DNA from: Mesorhizobium sp. Root102
Lineage (GTDB): Bacteria > Pseudomonadota > Alphaproteobacteria > Rhizobiales > Rhizobiaceae
Direction: 5' to 3'
Length of the DNA: 64,000 nt
Assembly: GCF_001425625.1 (NCBI RefSeq)
Contig: NZ_LMCP01000014.1
Coordinates: forward strand, 30,528 to 94,527
This document shows, in pieces, positions 57,047 through 64,000 of this stretch. The stretch's first letter is position 1. Every line of letters begins with the position of its first letter. The notes under the pieces are model-generated. The model made no database searches. It had not been told where the DNA came from and saw only the letters and a program-made list of their open reading frames with translations. Position numbers and translations under genes: made by a program.

Positions 57047-57427
57047 GTGCCCACATTGCTTGACGGATTGCGGATTCTCGTCCTGGAGGACGAATTTCTC
57101 ATCGCCATGGATGTCGAGCAGCTTTGCCGTGACCACGGCGCCGGCGAGGTGGTCATCGCCCGCGATCTGACCGAGGTCGATGGCCGGGAAGTCGCCACGC
57201 AATTCGACGCGGCCATTGTCGACCTCATGCTGGGAGGCACCTCGACACTCGATTTCGCCTCGGGGCTGCGCGCGGCAGGCGTACCTTTCGTGTTTGCGTC
57301 GGGCTATTCGGATGCCGATGAAATCAAGGCATCCTTTCCGGGCGTCAGGCTGGTCGGCAAACCCTATTCGGGTGAAGACCTCGTGCAAGCGGTGGCGGCA
57401 GCCTGCGGACGCGCTTCTCCCGGTTGA
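57047..57427 (+). CDS. Single-domain response regulator (FATGUY-like)
   Basis: 126-residue stand-alone receiver. Acidic pocket in ILVLEDEFLIAMDVE, phospho-Asp in AAIVDLMLGG, conserved Lys in LVGKPYSGED. The stretch PFVFASGYSD resembles the PFxFATGY motif of FATGUY receivers such as SdrG, which act in the general stress phosphorelay of Sphingomonas. I chose the GTG at 57047, 9 bp after AAGGAG; the longer frame to 56978 runs over the divergent regulator's promoter. Its place beside ecfG-nepR-phyR suggests it takes or relays phosphate from the HWE kinases (inference). Confidence 0.88.
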   Translation: MPTLLDGLRILVLEDEFLIAMDVEQLCRDHGAGEVVIARDLTEVDGREVATQFDAAIVDLMLGGTSTLDFASGLRAAGVPFVFASGYSDADEIKASFPGVRLVGKPYSGEDLVQAVAAACGRASPG

Positions 57428-57469
57428 GCGCGATCCCGATCATTGCGGATGGCGCCTGGCGATTGCAGG

Positions 57470-58021
57470 TCAGCTGGCCGGCGAGCCCGTTACCTGGGTC
57501 GAAATCGCATCCGGACCATACTCGTCTTCGCCTGATATTTTCAGGATCTCCTGCAAGCGTGTGCGGGCTCGGCTGACGCGGCTCTTGATCGTCCCGACCG
57601 CGCAACCGCAAATCTCGGCGGCCTCCTCGTAGGAGAAACCCGACGCACCGATGAGGATGATGGCTTCGCGCTGGTCCTCCGGCAATTGCTCCAGCGCCCC
57701 GCGAAAATCCTTCAGGTCGAGCTGGCCATGCTGAGCCGGATGAACGGCAAGCCTGGCCGTCATGATGCCGTCGCTATCTTGCACTTCACGTCCACGCTTG
57801 CGCATCTGCGAATAGAATTCATTGCGCAGGATGGTGAAAAGCCACGCCTTGAGATTGGTGCCAGGCTGGAAGCTTTCATGCTTGTCCCACGCCTTGACCA
57901 GCGTTTCCTGGACGAGGTCGTCGGCCTTGTCGGCATTTTGCGTCAGCGATACCGCAAAGGCGCGCAGGCTTGGGATCGCCCCAAGCAGATCGGTCTTGAA
58001 GCCTTGGGAGACCGCTGCCAT
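57470..58021 (-). CDS. ecfG: EcfG-type general stress sigma factor
   Basis: 183-residue ECF sigma factor. Region 2 (FAVSLTQNADKADDLVQETLVKAWDKHESF, seen as LVQETLVKAW and GTNLKAWLFTILRNEF) and region 4 (LPEDQREAIILIGASGFSYEEAAEICG, GTIKSRVSRAR) are as in the ECF15/EcfG group. It directs RNA polymerase to GGAAC-N16-CGTT promoters in the general stress response and is held by NepR until PhyR is phosphorylated. It starts 3 bp after the nepR stop, in the canonical nepR-ecfG operon divergent from phyR. Confidence 0.95.
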   Translation of the reverse strand: MAAVSQGFKTDLLGAIPSLRAFAVSLTQNADKADDLVQETLVKAWDKHESFQPGTNLKAWLFTILRNEFYSQMRKRGREVQDSDGIMTARLAVHPAQHGQLDLKDFRGALEQLPEDQREAIILIGASGFSYEEAAEICGCAVGTIKSRVSRARTRLQEILKISGEDEYGPDAISTQVTGSPAS

Positions 58022-58024
58022 GCC

Positions 58025-58228
58025 TCAGTCCTTCTTCTGTGTGGGTTCGGCCTGTTCCAGCTGGCTAAGCAACTGGGAAAAGCGATCCGGCACATCGTCG
58101 GAGACCAGCTCGTCGTAATATTGTTTGAGTTTGCGCCCGATTTCGGAGTTCGGCCCAAGGGCGTCACCGGCACCATTCCGGCGCCTGCTCTCGGCGCCAG
58201 CCAGAATATCTTTCGTCATATCCTTCAT
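58025..58228 (-). CDS. nepR: NepR anti-sigma factor
   Basis: 67-residue anti-sigma factor that sequesters EcfG and is titrated away by phosphorylated PhyR. The conserved core (IGRKLKQYYDELVSDDVPDRFSQLL, seen as KLKQYYDEL and VPDRF) identifies the family. ATG 58228, with AAGGG 5 bp upstream, chosen; an ATG three codons later is possible. An EcfG promoter at 58321-58345 lies 93 bp upstream, so the pair is autoregulated. Confidence 0.95.
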   Translation of the reverse strand: MKDMTKDILAGAESRRRNGAGDALGPNSEIGRKLKQYYDELVSDDVPDRFSQLLSQLEQAEPTQKKD

Positions 58229-58320
58229 TCTGCCCTTGTATTCCCAGCGCCCAAGCCGCTCACAATATTACTCGACACAACGCAAGCGACACCCTCGTCT
58301 GGTTGCCCATCCCGACTTCA

Positions 58321-58345
58321 AACGCAGTCGCGACGCATTAGTTCC
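58321..58345 (-). promoter_or_regulatory. EcfG-type promoter of nepR-ecfG
   Basis: Minus strand GGAAC-N16-CGTT, exact match, 93 bp upstream of nepR and only 9 bp from the divergent phyR promoter. Confidence 0.85.
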
Positions 58346-58354
58346 ATCGAGGCC

Positions 58355-58379
58355 GGAACTTTTTCTCAAGATCGGCGTT
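58355..58379 (+). promoter_or_regulatory. EcfG-type promoter of phyR
   Basis: GGAAC-N16-CGTT, exact match, 72 bp upstream of the phyR start. Its -35 element is back to back with that of the nepR promoter. Confidence 0.85.
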
Positions 58380-58451
58380 GTTTGACCGGGCTTGCAATCA
58401 GCTTGACCTGCAATCTATGCAATCACGTCATTCTGAGGGAGACGTCTTATC

Positions 58452-59246
58452 ATGAGTTTATCCGCCACCATCGCACCAAACCTGCCATTCCTGCGCCGCT
58501 TCTCGCGGGCCGTTTCCGGATCGCAGGAGAGTGGCGATGCGCTGGTCGCCGCAATGCTCGAAGCCATCATCGCCGATGTCGAGATCTTTCCCGAGGCATC
58601 GACCGACCGCATCGCGCTGTACAAGGTTTTTGCCAAGCTGTTCACATCGGTGGCGATCCGCGTCCCACAGGAGCACGCGCAATCGGCATGGGAACAGCGC
58701 GCCGCGGCCAATCTGAATGCAATTGCGCCGCGCCCGCGCCAGGCCTTCCTGCTCGTTGCCGTCGAAGGCTTCAGCGAGGACGAGGCGGCCGAAATTCTCG
58801 ACGTCGGCGACCAGGAGTTTTCCGAGTTGCTTGCCCAGGCAAGCAACGAGATATCCCGTCAGGTGGCAACCGACGTGCTGATCATCGAGGATGAACCGCT
58901 GATCGCCATGGATATAGAAGAAATGGTCGAGAGCCTCGGGCACCGCGTCGTCGGAACGGCGCGCACCCATGCTGAGGCGGTGATGATGTTCGGCAAGACA
59001 CGGCCGAAAATGGTGCTCGCCGACATCCAGCTTGCCGACGGCAGTTCGGGCATTGAGGCCGTGAACGAGATCCTGTCGTCGACATCGGTGCCGGTCATCT
59101 TCATCACCGCCTTTCCCGAGCGTCTGTTGACTGGCGAGCGTCCCGAGCCGGCCTTCCTGGTTACCAAGCCGTTCAATCCCGACATGGTCAAGGCGCTGAT
59201 CAGCCAGGCGCTGTTCTTCGACCGTCAGGCCAAAGCCGCGGCATAG
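58452..59246 (+). CDS. phyR: PhyR general stress response regulator
   Basis: 264 residues. The N-terminal half is a sigma-factor-like domain ([40 protein letters not shown]) that mimics EcfG; the C-terminal half is a receiver with acidic pocket [11 protein letters not shown], phospho-D191 in [11 protein letters not shown] and the lysine in LVTKPFNPD. On phosphorylation it binds NepR and frees EcfG. It is divergent from nepR-ecfG with its own EcfG promoter, giving positive feedback. A good terminator follows at 59283. Confidence 0.97.
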   Translation: MSLSATIAPNLPFLRRFSRAVSGSQESGDALVAAMLEAIIADVEIFPEASTDRIALYKVFAKLFTSVAIRVPQEHAQSAWEQRAAANLNAIAPRPRQAFLLVAVEGFSEDEAAEILDVGDQEFSELLAQASNEISRQVATDVLIIEDEPLIAMDIEEMVESLGHRVVGTARTHAEAVMMFGKTRPKMVLADIQLADGSSGIEAVNEILSSTSVPVIFITAFPERLLTGERPEPAFLVTKPFNPDMVKALISQALFFDRQAKAAA

Positions 59247-59282
59247 GCTCGCAGTACGTCCTGACAGCACGACACGATATTG

Positions 59283-59317
59283 AAGGCCGCTTGATGCGAT
59301 GCATCGGGCGGCCTTTT
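59283..59317 (+). terminator. Intrinsic terminator after phyR
   Basis: Stem AAGGCCGC / GCGGCCTT with a 17-nt loop, followed by a short T run, 37 bp beyond the phyR stop. Confidence 0.75.
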
Positions 59318-59401
59318 GGCAAAGCGGAACCGTCGTCAGCGAAATTCATGCGCCCTCCTGCTCCGAACGATTTGCAAGCATCGTCTTTTTCCGCAAAGGG
59401 T

Positions 59402-59426
59402 GGAACAAACCGCATCTACTCACGTT
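59402..59426 (+). promoter_or_regulatory. EcfG-type promoter of the DUF1328-like gene
   Basis: GGAAC-N16-CGTT, exact match, 29 bp upstream of the ATG at 59456. Confidence 0.8.
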
Positions 59427-59455
59427 TTCATCGCACCATTCGAAGGAGATGGATC

Positions 59456-59623
59456 ATGCTTTACTGGGCGCTCGTATTTCTCGTCGTGGCGATCATCGCC
59501 GGCGCGCTTGGTTTCGGCGGCATCGCCGGTACGTCTGCCGGCATAGCGCAGATATTGTTTTTCATCTTTCTCGCTTTCCTGGTCATTTCGCTTCTTGCGG
59601 GCCTGTTCAAACGGGCATCGTGA
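59456..59623 (+). CDS. Small membrane protein, YtjA-like (DUF1328 family)
   Basis: 55-residue protein made almost wholly of two hydrophobic helices ([20 protein letters not shown] and [20 protein letters not shown]) with a [10 protein letters not shown] turn and a basic KRAS end. This matches the DUF1328/YtjA membrane family often induced by general stress. The ATG at 59456 has GAAGGAG upstream, and an exact EcfG promoter gives a leader of roughly 20 nt. The longer open frame to 59291 passes through the promoter and is not coding. Confidence 0.88.
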   Translation: MLYWALVFLVVAIIAGALGFGGIAGTSAGIAQILFFIFLAFLVISLLAGLFKRAS

Positions 59624-59753
59624 GGACGAACGGCGACCGAACACTGGAAGCCGCACCCCTCAAACGGTTTCCAGCCACCGCCGGGCGGTATCCTGCAAAG
59701 GGCACCGTCCGGCGGACCGTTTTTGGCGGCTGATTTTCGGGAAACCTCTTTTG

Positions 59754-59778
59754 GGAACCCATTCAACAGTGAGCCGTT
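59754..59778 (+). promoter_or_regulatory. EcfG-type promoter of the HWE kinase gene at 59808
   Basis: GGAAC-N16-CGTT, exact match, 29 bp before the ATG at 59808 (or 62 bp before the GTG at 59841). Confidence 0.8.
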
Positions 59779-59807
59779 CAGCCTGAGTTGGGTGGACAGA
59801 TTGGCCT

Positions 59808-60839
59808 ATGCGTTCCAGAACCGGAGATAGGAAAGACGACGTGCAAAGCGATGAAGTCATCGCCCTGCATCCTGCCGAAAGCGGCATGCAGCTTGGACGG
59901 GCTCTTCTCCATGCGTTGCACAATGCCGGTATTTCTGTTCTCTATCAGGATCGCGAGATGAAAACCGTATGGGCGCGCAACATGCGCGCGCCCTGGGTTT
60001 CCGACACTGCCGACGGCAACGGCATACTGCCGGCGGCGCAGGCCGATCGCATTGGCGAAGCCAAGCGCGACGTCATCGCATCCGGCAACCCGCAACGTCT
60101 CGAGATCAGCGTTCCCGTCGAGGATGGCATCCGTTGGTTTTACGTCTGGATCGATGCCGACCATGGCGATGGCGGCACGGTGCAAGGCGTCGTCACCACG
60201 ATGGTCGAAACGACCGAGCAGAAACGTCGTGAGCAGACCCTGACGACGCTGTTGCGCGAAGTCAGCCATCGCTCGAAAAACCTGCTGGCGATCATTCAAA
60301 GCATAGCCACCCAGACCGGGCGCTATTCCGACGGCATTGGTGATTTCCTGACACGCTTTCGCGGCCGGCTGCAATCGCTGGCTTCGTCTCAGGATCTCGT
60401 CACCTCTTCCAACTGGCGGGGTGCCGCACTTCGCGAACTGGTATCGGGCCAGGTTGGCCGCTACGGCGGGGATCCGGTGAGAAGCCTGCGCTTTCAGGGG
60501 GCAAACCCTTATCTCAATCCGAACGCTGCCCTGCATATCGGCCTTGCCATGCATGAACTCGCCGTCAACTCGGTGAGCTATGGCGCCCTGTCGCGGCCCG
60601 ATGGATTCGTCGAGGTTACAGCCAACCTGACCGCCGACCACACTGGGACCTCCCTGTCTCTGACATGGGCCGAAGCGATCGGAGCCAATGATAACAGGCG
60701 TAGCGAGAAGCGCTTTGGCAGTGTCACACTCGAACGGGTCGTGCCGGCATCGCTGAATGGTAAGGCGACGCTTGAAATCGCGGCTGGTCGCCTAGAATAC
60801 CGCCTTGTCGTTCCGCACGGCAATTTCGAGACGGACTGA
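59808..60839 (+). CDS. Soluble HWE-type histidine kinase with PAS-like domain
   Basis: 343 residues from the ATG at 59808; a GTG at 59841 with AGGAAAG upstream is also credible. An N-terminal PAS-like sensor (LLHALHNAGISVLYQDREMK ... WFYVWIDADHGD) precedes an HWE/HisKA_2 core with phospho-His in LLREVSHRSKNLLAIIQS and ATPase N box AMHELAVNSVSYG. Carrying an EcfG promoter, it would be both an input to and an output of the stress system, so it may amplify or, as a phosphatase, switch off PhyR. Confidence 0.92.
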   Translation: MRSRTGDRKDDVQSDEVIALHPAESGMQLGRALLHALHNAGISVLYQDREMKTVWARNMRAPWVSDTADGNGILPAAQADRIGEAKRDVIASGNPQRLEISVPVEDGIRWFYVWIDADHGDGGTVQGVVTTMVETTEQKRREQTLTTLLREVSHRSKNLLAIIQSIATQTGRYSDGIGDFLTRFRGRLQSLASSQDLVTSSNWRGAALRELVSGQVGRYGGDPVRSLRFQGANPYLNPNAALHIGLAMHELAVNSVSYGALSRPDGFVEVTANLTADHTGTSLSLTWAEAIGANDNRRSEKRFGSVTLERVVPASLNGKATLEIAAGRLEYRLVVPHGNFETD

Positions 60840-60978
60840 GCGACCCGCATCTACGCCAGTTTCTTAACCGGCGGTTCACCATAAAAGCCGATGCTGTGTT
60901 TCCCAAATACCGCCGGAACCTGTTGCATCTTCGGACATTTCCGCAGCAGGACTTGCAGCATGGTGCGGGAGGAATGCC

Positions 60979-61158
60979 TTGACGGTAGCCGGCATGAACA
61001 GACTGGAACAGGCCGCTCGGATGTCCATGGGCGAGTTTGAAGACTCCGAGGCATCCGCGCCACCGCTGCCGCCTGTTCCTCACGCTTCGTTGCACCTTGT
61101 CGCTCTGGGTCTGGCCGCGGCTATCGTCACGGTCGTCCTCTTCCAACTGGCTTACTGA
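60979..61158 (+). CDS. 59-residue protein with a C-terminal membrane anchor
   Basis: Read by hand: TTG 60979 (with GGAGG 6 bp upstream) or ATG 60994, to TGA 61156-61158. A polar, acidic, Pro-rich N-terminal part (FEDSEASAPPLPPVPH) is followed by one C-terminal helix (LHLVALGLAAAIVTVVLFQLAY), so it looks tail-anchored. A near-consensus stress promoter GGAAC-N16-CATT lies at 60915-60939, 40 bp upstream. No family recognised. Confidence 0.55.
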   Translation: MTVAGMNRLEQAARMSMGEFEDSEASAPPLPPVPHASLHLVALGLAAAIVTVVLFQLAY

Positions 61159-61221
61159 CGTCCGCGCCACCTGCGGCCTTGGTCGATCCCATGTTAATTC
61201 GCCGGTAGGTCTCGCAGCGCA

Positions 61222-61246
61222 GGAACTTTGCGGAATGTGGACCGTT
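61222..61246 (+). promoter_or_regulatory. EcfG-type promoter of the gene at 61272
   Basis: GGAAC-N16-CGTT, exact match, 25 bp before the ATG at 61272. Confidence 0.8.
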
Positions 61247-61271
61247 ACCGTGGCGAGAGGACATTATCGTC

Positions 61272-61598
61272 ATGGAACACATTGCTGCATTGCTGCTGGT
61301 CATCGGCTGCTCGAACACGATGGCCGATTGCCGTGAGCTGCAGATCCCTGTCAGCGTTTTCGAAACCGCCGACCAATGTGTCGCCGAACGCCCGTTCGCC
61401 ATGGGCGACGTTGAAGGACAGGCTCAGCACATCGTCGCCAAATGCCTTGCGGTCGACCCGGCGCTCGAAGACGACTACGATCAGGTGGTGTGGAAGGTCG
61501 GCCGGGACGGTAGTCTCGACGCATCCTTGGAGATTTCGAATATCGTGGTTGCGTCGAACTTGACGCGCCCCGAAAAAGACTATCTTAGCCAACAATAA
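61272..61598 (+). CDS. Exported small protein of unknown function
   Basis: 108 residues. The N-terminus (EHIAALLLVIGCSNTMADC) is a short hydrophobic segment, probably a signal peptide, followed by a mixed domain with three Cys (ADCRELQIPV, ADQCVAE, AKCLAVD) that may form a disulphide. The layout (C-x-ELQIPV-x-F-x-T-x-DQC) resembles small uncharacterised rhizobial periplasmic proteins. An exact EcfG promoter directly upstream makes it a stress-response gene. Confidence 0.75.
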   Translation: MEHIAALLLVIGCSNTMADCRELQIPVSVFETADQCVAERPFAMGDVEGQAQHIVAKCLAVDPALEDDYDQVVWKVGRDGSLDASLEISNIVVASNLTRPEKDYLSQQ

Positions 61599-61683
61599 AT
61601 TCGAGCGGGCAAAGGGCGCCATTTCATGCTAAATCGCGGTCGGAGCTTATTTAAAGTGAGGACAAAAAGTGAGGAGTGACTCT

Positions 61684-61929
61684 ATGCGGAAGATACTTAT
61701 CGCCATGGTTGCTGTGGTCGCGGTCAGTGGCTGCACCTCGACCGAACAGGACGTGGTTGGCGGCGGCCTGATCGGCGCCGGTGTCGGCGGTCTGGTCGGC
61801 GGCGGCAAGGGCGCGCTGATCGGCGCCGCAGTCGGTGCCGGTTCCGGCCTGCTGGTGCGCAACCTGCGCAATGGCTATTGCCAGTATCGCGATCATCGCG
61901 GCCGGATCTATACGGCGCGCTGCAACTAG
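61684..61929 (+). CDS. Small lipoprotein with a glycine-zipper segment
   Basis: 81 residues. Lipoprotein signal with lipobox VSGC (Cys17), then a glycine-zipper segment (GGGLIGAGVGGLVGGGKGAL, IGAAVGAGSGLL) and a C-terminal NGYCQYRDHRGRIYTARC tail with two cysteines. The pattern matches osmotically or stress-inducible outer-membrane lipoproteins with YMGG-like repeats. The ATG at 61684 has AGGAGTG upstream. No EcfG promoter is seen. A perfect hairpin terminator follows. Confidence 0.88.
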   Translation: MRKILIAMVAVVAVSGCTSTEQDVVGGGLIGAGVGGLVGGGKGALIGAAVGAGSGLLVRNLRNGYCQYRDHRGRIYTARCN

Positions 61930-61952
61930 TTCGAGCGATAATCGAAACGTCG

Positions 61953-61985
61953 ATCCGGAGACCGGTCCGTCGGTCTCCGGATTTT
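61953..61985 (+). terminator. Intrinsic terminator after the lipoprotein gene
   Basis: Perfect 12-bp stem ATCCGGAGACCG / CGGTCTCCGGAT with a 6-nt loop followed by TTT. Confidence 0.8.
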
Positions 61986-62018
61986 CGATGTTTGATGCTG
62001 GCCGCCTGACGATCGCCG

Positions 62019-63656
62019 TCAGTTTGCCAGAGGGATTCTGATTTCCACATTCAGCCCATTGGCCCGGAAATCACGCTTGATCGTGCCGCGCAATTCGCGC
62101 GTGACGTTGAGATCGATCAGCTTGGTGCCGAATCCGGTCTTGGCGGGCGCTTCGAGTTTCTTCTGTCCGGTTTCGCGCCAGTTGAGAGCCAGCGTCCTGT
62201 CGCGCCCACGCCCTTCCAGCGACCAGTCCACCTTCAGAGACCAATCTCCCTTGAGCGAATCGCCGGGTTCGCAGTATTTCAGCGCATTCGTCGCCAGCTC
62301 GTGGAATGTCAGGCCGAGCGCTTGCGTCGTGGTTTCGTCGAGCAGCACTTGTGGTCCCGACAACAGCCCTTCGGGCAACTCCTTGCCGAACACCTGACCC
62401 AACTCGATGCGCAGGAGATCGCCAAGATCGGCCTTCTGCCACCGCGAGCGTGTCAGCATGTCCTGGGACGCCGCCATCGCCTGCAGCCTGGCCGAGAAAG
62501 ATTCGGAAAACTCATTGACGTCGGTGGCACGCGATGCCGTCTGGCGTGCGATCGCCAGGACCCTGGTGATCGAATTCTTGATGCGGTGCTTCATCTCCTG
62601 CAGCATCAGGTCTTTTTCGAGCAGGCTCTTTTCCGTCGTTTCGTGCAAGCGCGACGCCGCCTCATAGGCCCGCTCCTGATACCGTGCCACCAGCGCGATG
62701 GCGCCCGCCAGCAACAGGCCGAATAGCCCCAGCATCACCGGAACGGCGCGCGACGACGGCTGCGAGAAGGCGCTCGTCGGCCGGAACAGGACAGTCCATG
62801 GCCGGCCGGCCACCATGATCTTGCGCGTGACCAGCAGTCTGTCCCCGAAGGTCGAAGCCGGGGGCGTCTCCGACCGGAACAACAGATTATCGCCATTCAC
62901 CGCACCGTCGCCGTCGTAGATTTCGGTGTTGACCGGCAGCAGCGGCGACCGGCTGAGCGCGGTCTGGAAAAGGTCGCGAGCCCGAAAGGCCGCATAGAGA
63001 AAACCGGCCGTGGAGGATCTGGACGCATTGATGACGTCGGGTGCGGTTTCAATATTGAGCCGCACGAAGACGAGGAAGCCGGTGAACGTCTGCGCGGCAC
63101 CGGTGTCCTGGCCCAGCTGCACCAGCCCGCTGGCGTGCTGGTCGTCGTCCGACATTGCCTTTTCGATCGCCGCCCGCCGCACCGGTTCGCTGAACATGTC
63201 GTAGCCGATGCAGCCCTGGTTGGACGGGTCTAGCGGCTCGAACAGCACGATGGGCGCGCGCCAGGGCTGCGTGGTGTCAGGAAAGATTGGATGGTTGACG
63301 CCATGGTCGTGCAGCATATCGCGCTCGACCGCCGCCTCGTCTCCGGTCTTCGCAAGCCTGAGATAGCCGATACCGCGCAAGCCGGCAAAATTGTTGTCGA
63401 CATCGAGCGCTTTGAAGAACGCCTTGAACTCGTTGCCGGAAATATCGCCGTTGCGGGCGTCGAACAGGGCTCGCATCGAGCGCAGCAGCGACAAGTGCAG
63501 GTCGATGCGGCTCTCGATCCGGTTGAGCGCGTCGTCGGCCGTCGCATCGAACTTGATGCGGGCGGCCTCCTGCGTCGCAAAATAGGCGAACCCGGCCATC
63601 GTCATGCTGATCAGCGCAACGGCAATGAACGCGACGATTGGAAAAAGCTTCTTCAA
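62019..63656 (-). CDS. Membrane-bound CHASE-domain HWE/HisKA_2-type histidine kinase
   Basis: About 545 residues. Helix 1 ([23 protein letters not shown]) and helix 2 ([20 protein letters not shown]) flank a periplasmic CHASE domain of about 270 residues ([45 protein letters not shown]). The kinase core has phospho-His in [22 protein letters not shown] and ATPase N box [12 protein letters not shown]. It is the third HWE-like kinase near phyR and the only one with an outside sensor. The TTG at 63656 is preferred because the protein then starts Met-Lys-Lys before helix 1; the frame is open to 63728. No EcfG promoter is seen upstream. Confidence 0.9.
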   Translation of the reverse strand: MKKLFPIVAFIAVALISMTMAGFAYFATQEAARIKFDATADDALNRIESRIDLHLSLLRSMRALFDARNGDISGNEFKAFFKALDVDNNFAGLRGIGYLRLAKTGDEAAVERDMLHDHGVNHPIFPDTTQPWRAPIVLFEPLDPSNQGCIGYDMFSEPVRRAAIEKAMSDDDQHASGLVQLGQDTGAAQTFTGFLVFVRLNIETAPDVINASRSSTAGFLYAAFRARDLFQTALSRSPLLPVNTEIYDGDGAVNGDNLLFRSETPPASTFGDRLLVTRKIMVAGRPWTVLFRPTSAFSQPSSRAVPVMLGLFGLLLAGAIALVARYQERAYEAASRLHETTEKSLLEKDLMLQEMKHRIKNSITRVLAIARQTASRATDVNEFSESFSARLQAMAASQDMLTRSRWQKADLGDLLRIELGQVFGKELPEGLLSGPQVLLDETTTQALGLTFHELATNALKYCEPGDSLKGDWSLKVDWSLEGRGRDRTLALNWRETGQKKLEAPAKTGFGTKLIDLNVTRELRGTIKRDFRANGLNVEIRIPLAN

Positions 63657-63817
63657 CGGATGATGCGGTCCCTGAGCATGTCGGGCCTTTATGAGCAACT
63701 CGCCGTGCCAACACAATGGCAAGGCCAAGCCATCCTGACGGCTGGCATATCACATGGGCGGCAACCAGCGATCCTGCACCCTGTTTGGCCAAGAGGGGCG
63801 GCGTCAGCCGGAAGGCT

Positions 63818-64000
63818 TCAGGCAGCGATCTTCAGCGCGCCTGGTCCGGGAATGGCGCCGGGCGGGCATTTGCCCAGAATGATCATGCCGAGCACTTCGT
63901 CCTGGGTCACGTCGGTGGTGCGCGCGGTGCCGACGACCTGGCCGTTCTTCATGACGCAGACCCGGTCGGCAAGCTCGAACACATCGTGGATATCGTGGCT
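63818..64000 (-). CDS. Sugar ABC transporter ATP-binding protein (FrcA-like), C-terminal part
   Basis: The last 60 codons of an ABC ATPase, with the 5' part beyond the window. [20 protein letters not shown] contains the switch-region His and post-Walker segment of sugar importers; the ending ([26 protein letters not shown]) is like the FrcA fructose importer ATPase of rhizobia. Being single-domain-like at its end, it resembles FrcA rather than the double RbsA type. Its permease and receptor genes must lie outside the window. Confidence 0.85.
   Translation of the reverse strand, partial: SHDIHDVFELADRVCVMKNGQVVGTARTTDVTQDEVLGMIILGKCPPGAIPGPGALKIAA

Noticed and set aside
60915..60939. Eleventh EcfG promoter upstream of the gene at 60979
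   Set aside because: The -35 and spacing fit, but the -10 reads CATT instead of CGTT; kept only as a near-match, not as a listed promoter.

Overview
The window looks like chromosomal DNA of an alphaproteobacterium of the order Rhizobiales, most likely Mesorhizobium or a close relative. This is inferred from gene content and style: GC-rich coding sequence, many ATGA-overlapping operons, a PhyR/NepR/EcfG general stress module, polyamine-type and tripartite tricarboxylate (TTT) transporters, an FrcA-like sugar ATPase, and copies of the short palindromic intergenic repeats common in this group. No rRNA, tRNA, CRISPR array or prophage was recognised.

Left part (1-12 kb). A minus-strand operon encodes an SAF-domain NAD(P)-oxidoreductase followed by the E1alpha, E1beta and E2 subunits of a 2-oxoacid dehydrogenase complex; E2 runs off the window and carries two palindromic repeats translated in frame inside its linkers. 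Divergent from it, across a perfect 8-bp-arm palindrome, is a two-gene NRPS-like operon: a carrier-protein/thioesterase didomain and a stand-alone adenylation enzyme. A TTT transporter (TctC, a decayed second TctC, fused TctA-TctB) lies convergently. Next comes a scar in which fragments of a PiT phosphate transporter, a 3-hydroxybutyrate dehydrogenase and a metallophosphoesterase are joined end to end.

Middle part (12-28 kb). An orphan amino-acid binding protein, a large kinase-M23-aminotransferase fusion and an Lrp regulator form an amino-acid or hydroxylysine-type catabolic locus. A TetR-controlled RND efflux pair, an L,D-transpeptidase, two divergent OmpR-type regulators (one with a degenerate receiver) and a soluble hybrid histidine kinase follow.

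Catabolic island (28.6-46.8 kb). A Rieske oxygenase, a class III aminotransferase, a polyamine-type ABC transporter with two tandem binding proteins, a flavin amine oxidase, a BetI-like TetR regulator, a phosphoethanolamine-methyltransferase-like enzyme, two phytoene-desaturase-like flavoproteins, a GcvT/DmdA-like folate demethylase and a small unknown protein share one operator pattern, TTGAA-N6-TTCAA, in front of the operons. I infer a catabolic regulon for a methylated amine or betaine-like compound. A frameshifted ISAs1-family insertion sequence sits inside it. Downstream are a dipeptidase, a GNAT/esterase/glyoxalase-dioxygenase operon and a phosphonate monoester hydrolase.

Right part (50.7-64 kb). 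This is a general stress response island. PhyR, NepR and EcfG are surrounded by three HWE/HisKA_2-type histidine kinases, a single-domain receiver, a Crp/Fnr regulator and several small envelope proteins. Ten promoters match GGAAC-N16-CGTT exactly, in front of phyR, nepR-ecfG and eight other transcription units, so the locus appears to be a self-controlled EcfG regulon. The window ends in the 3' part of a sugar ABC transporter ATPase gene.
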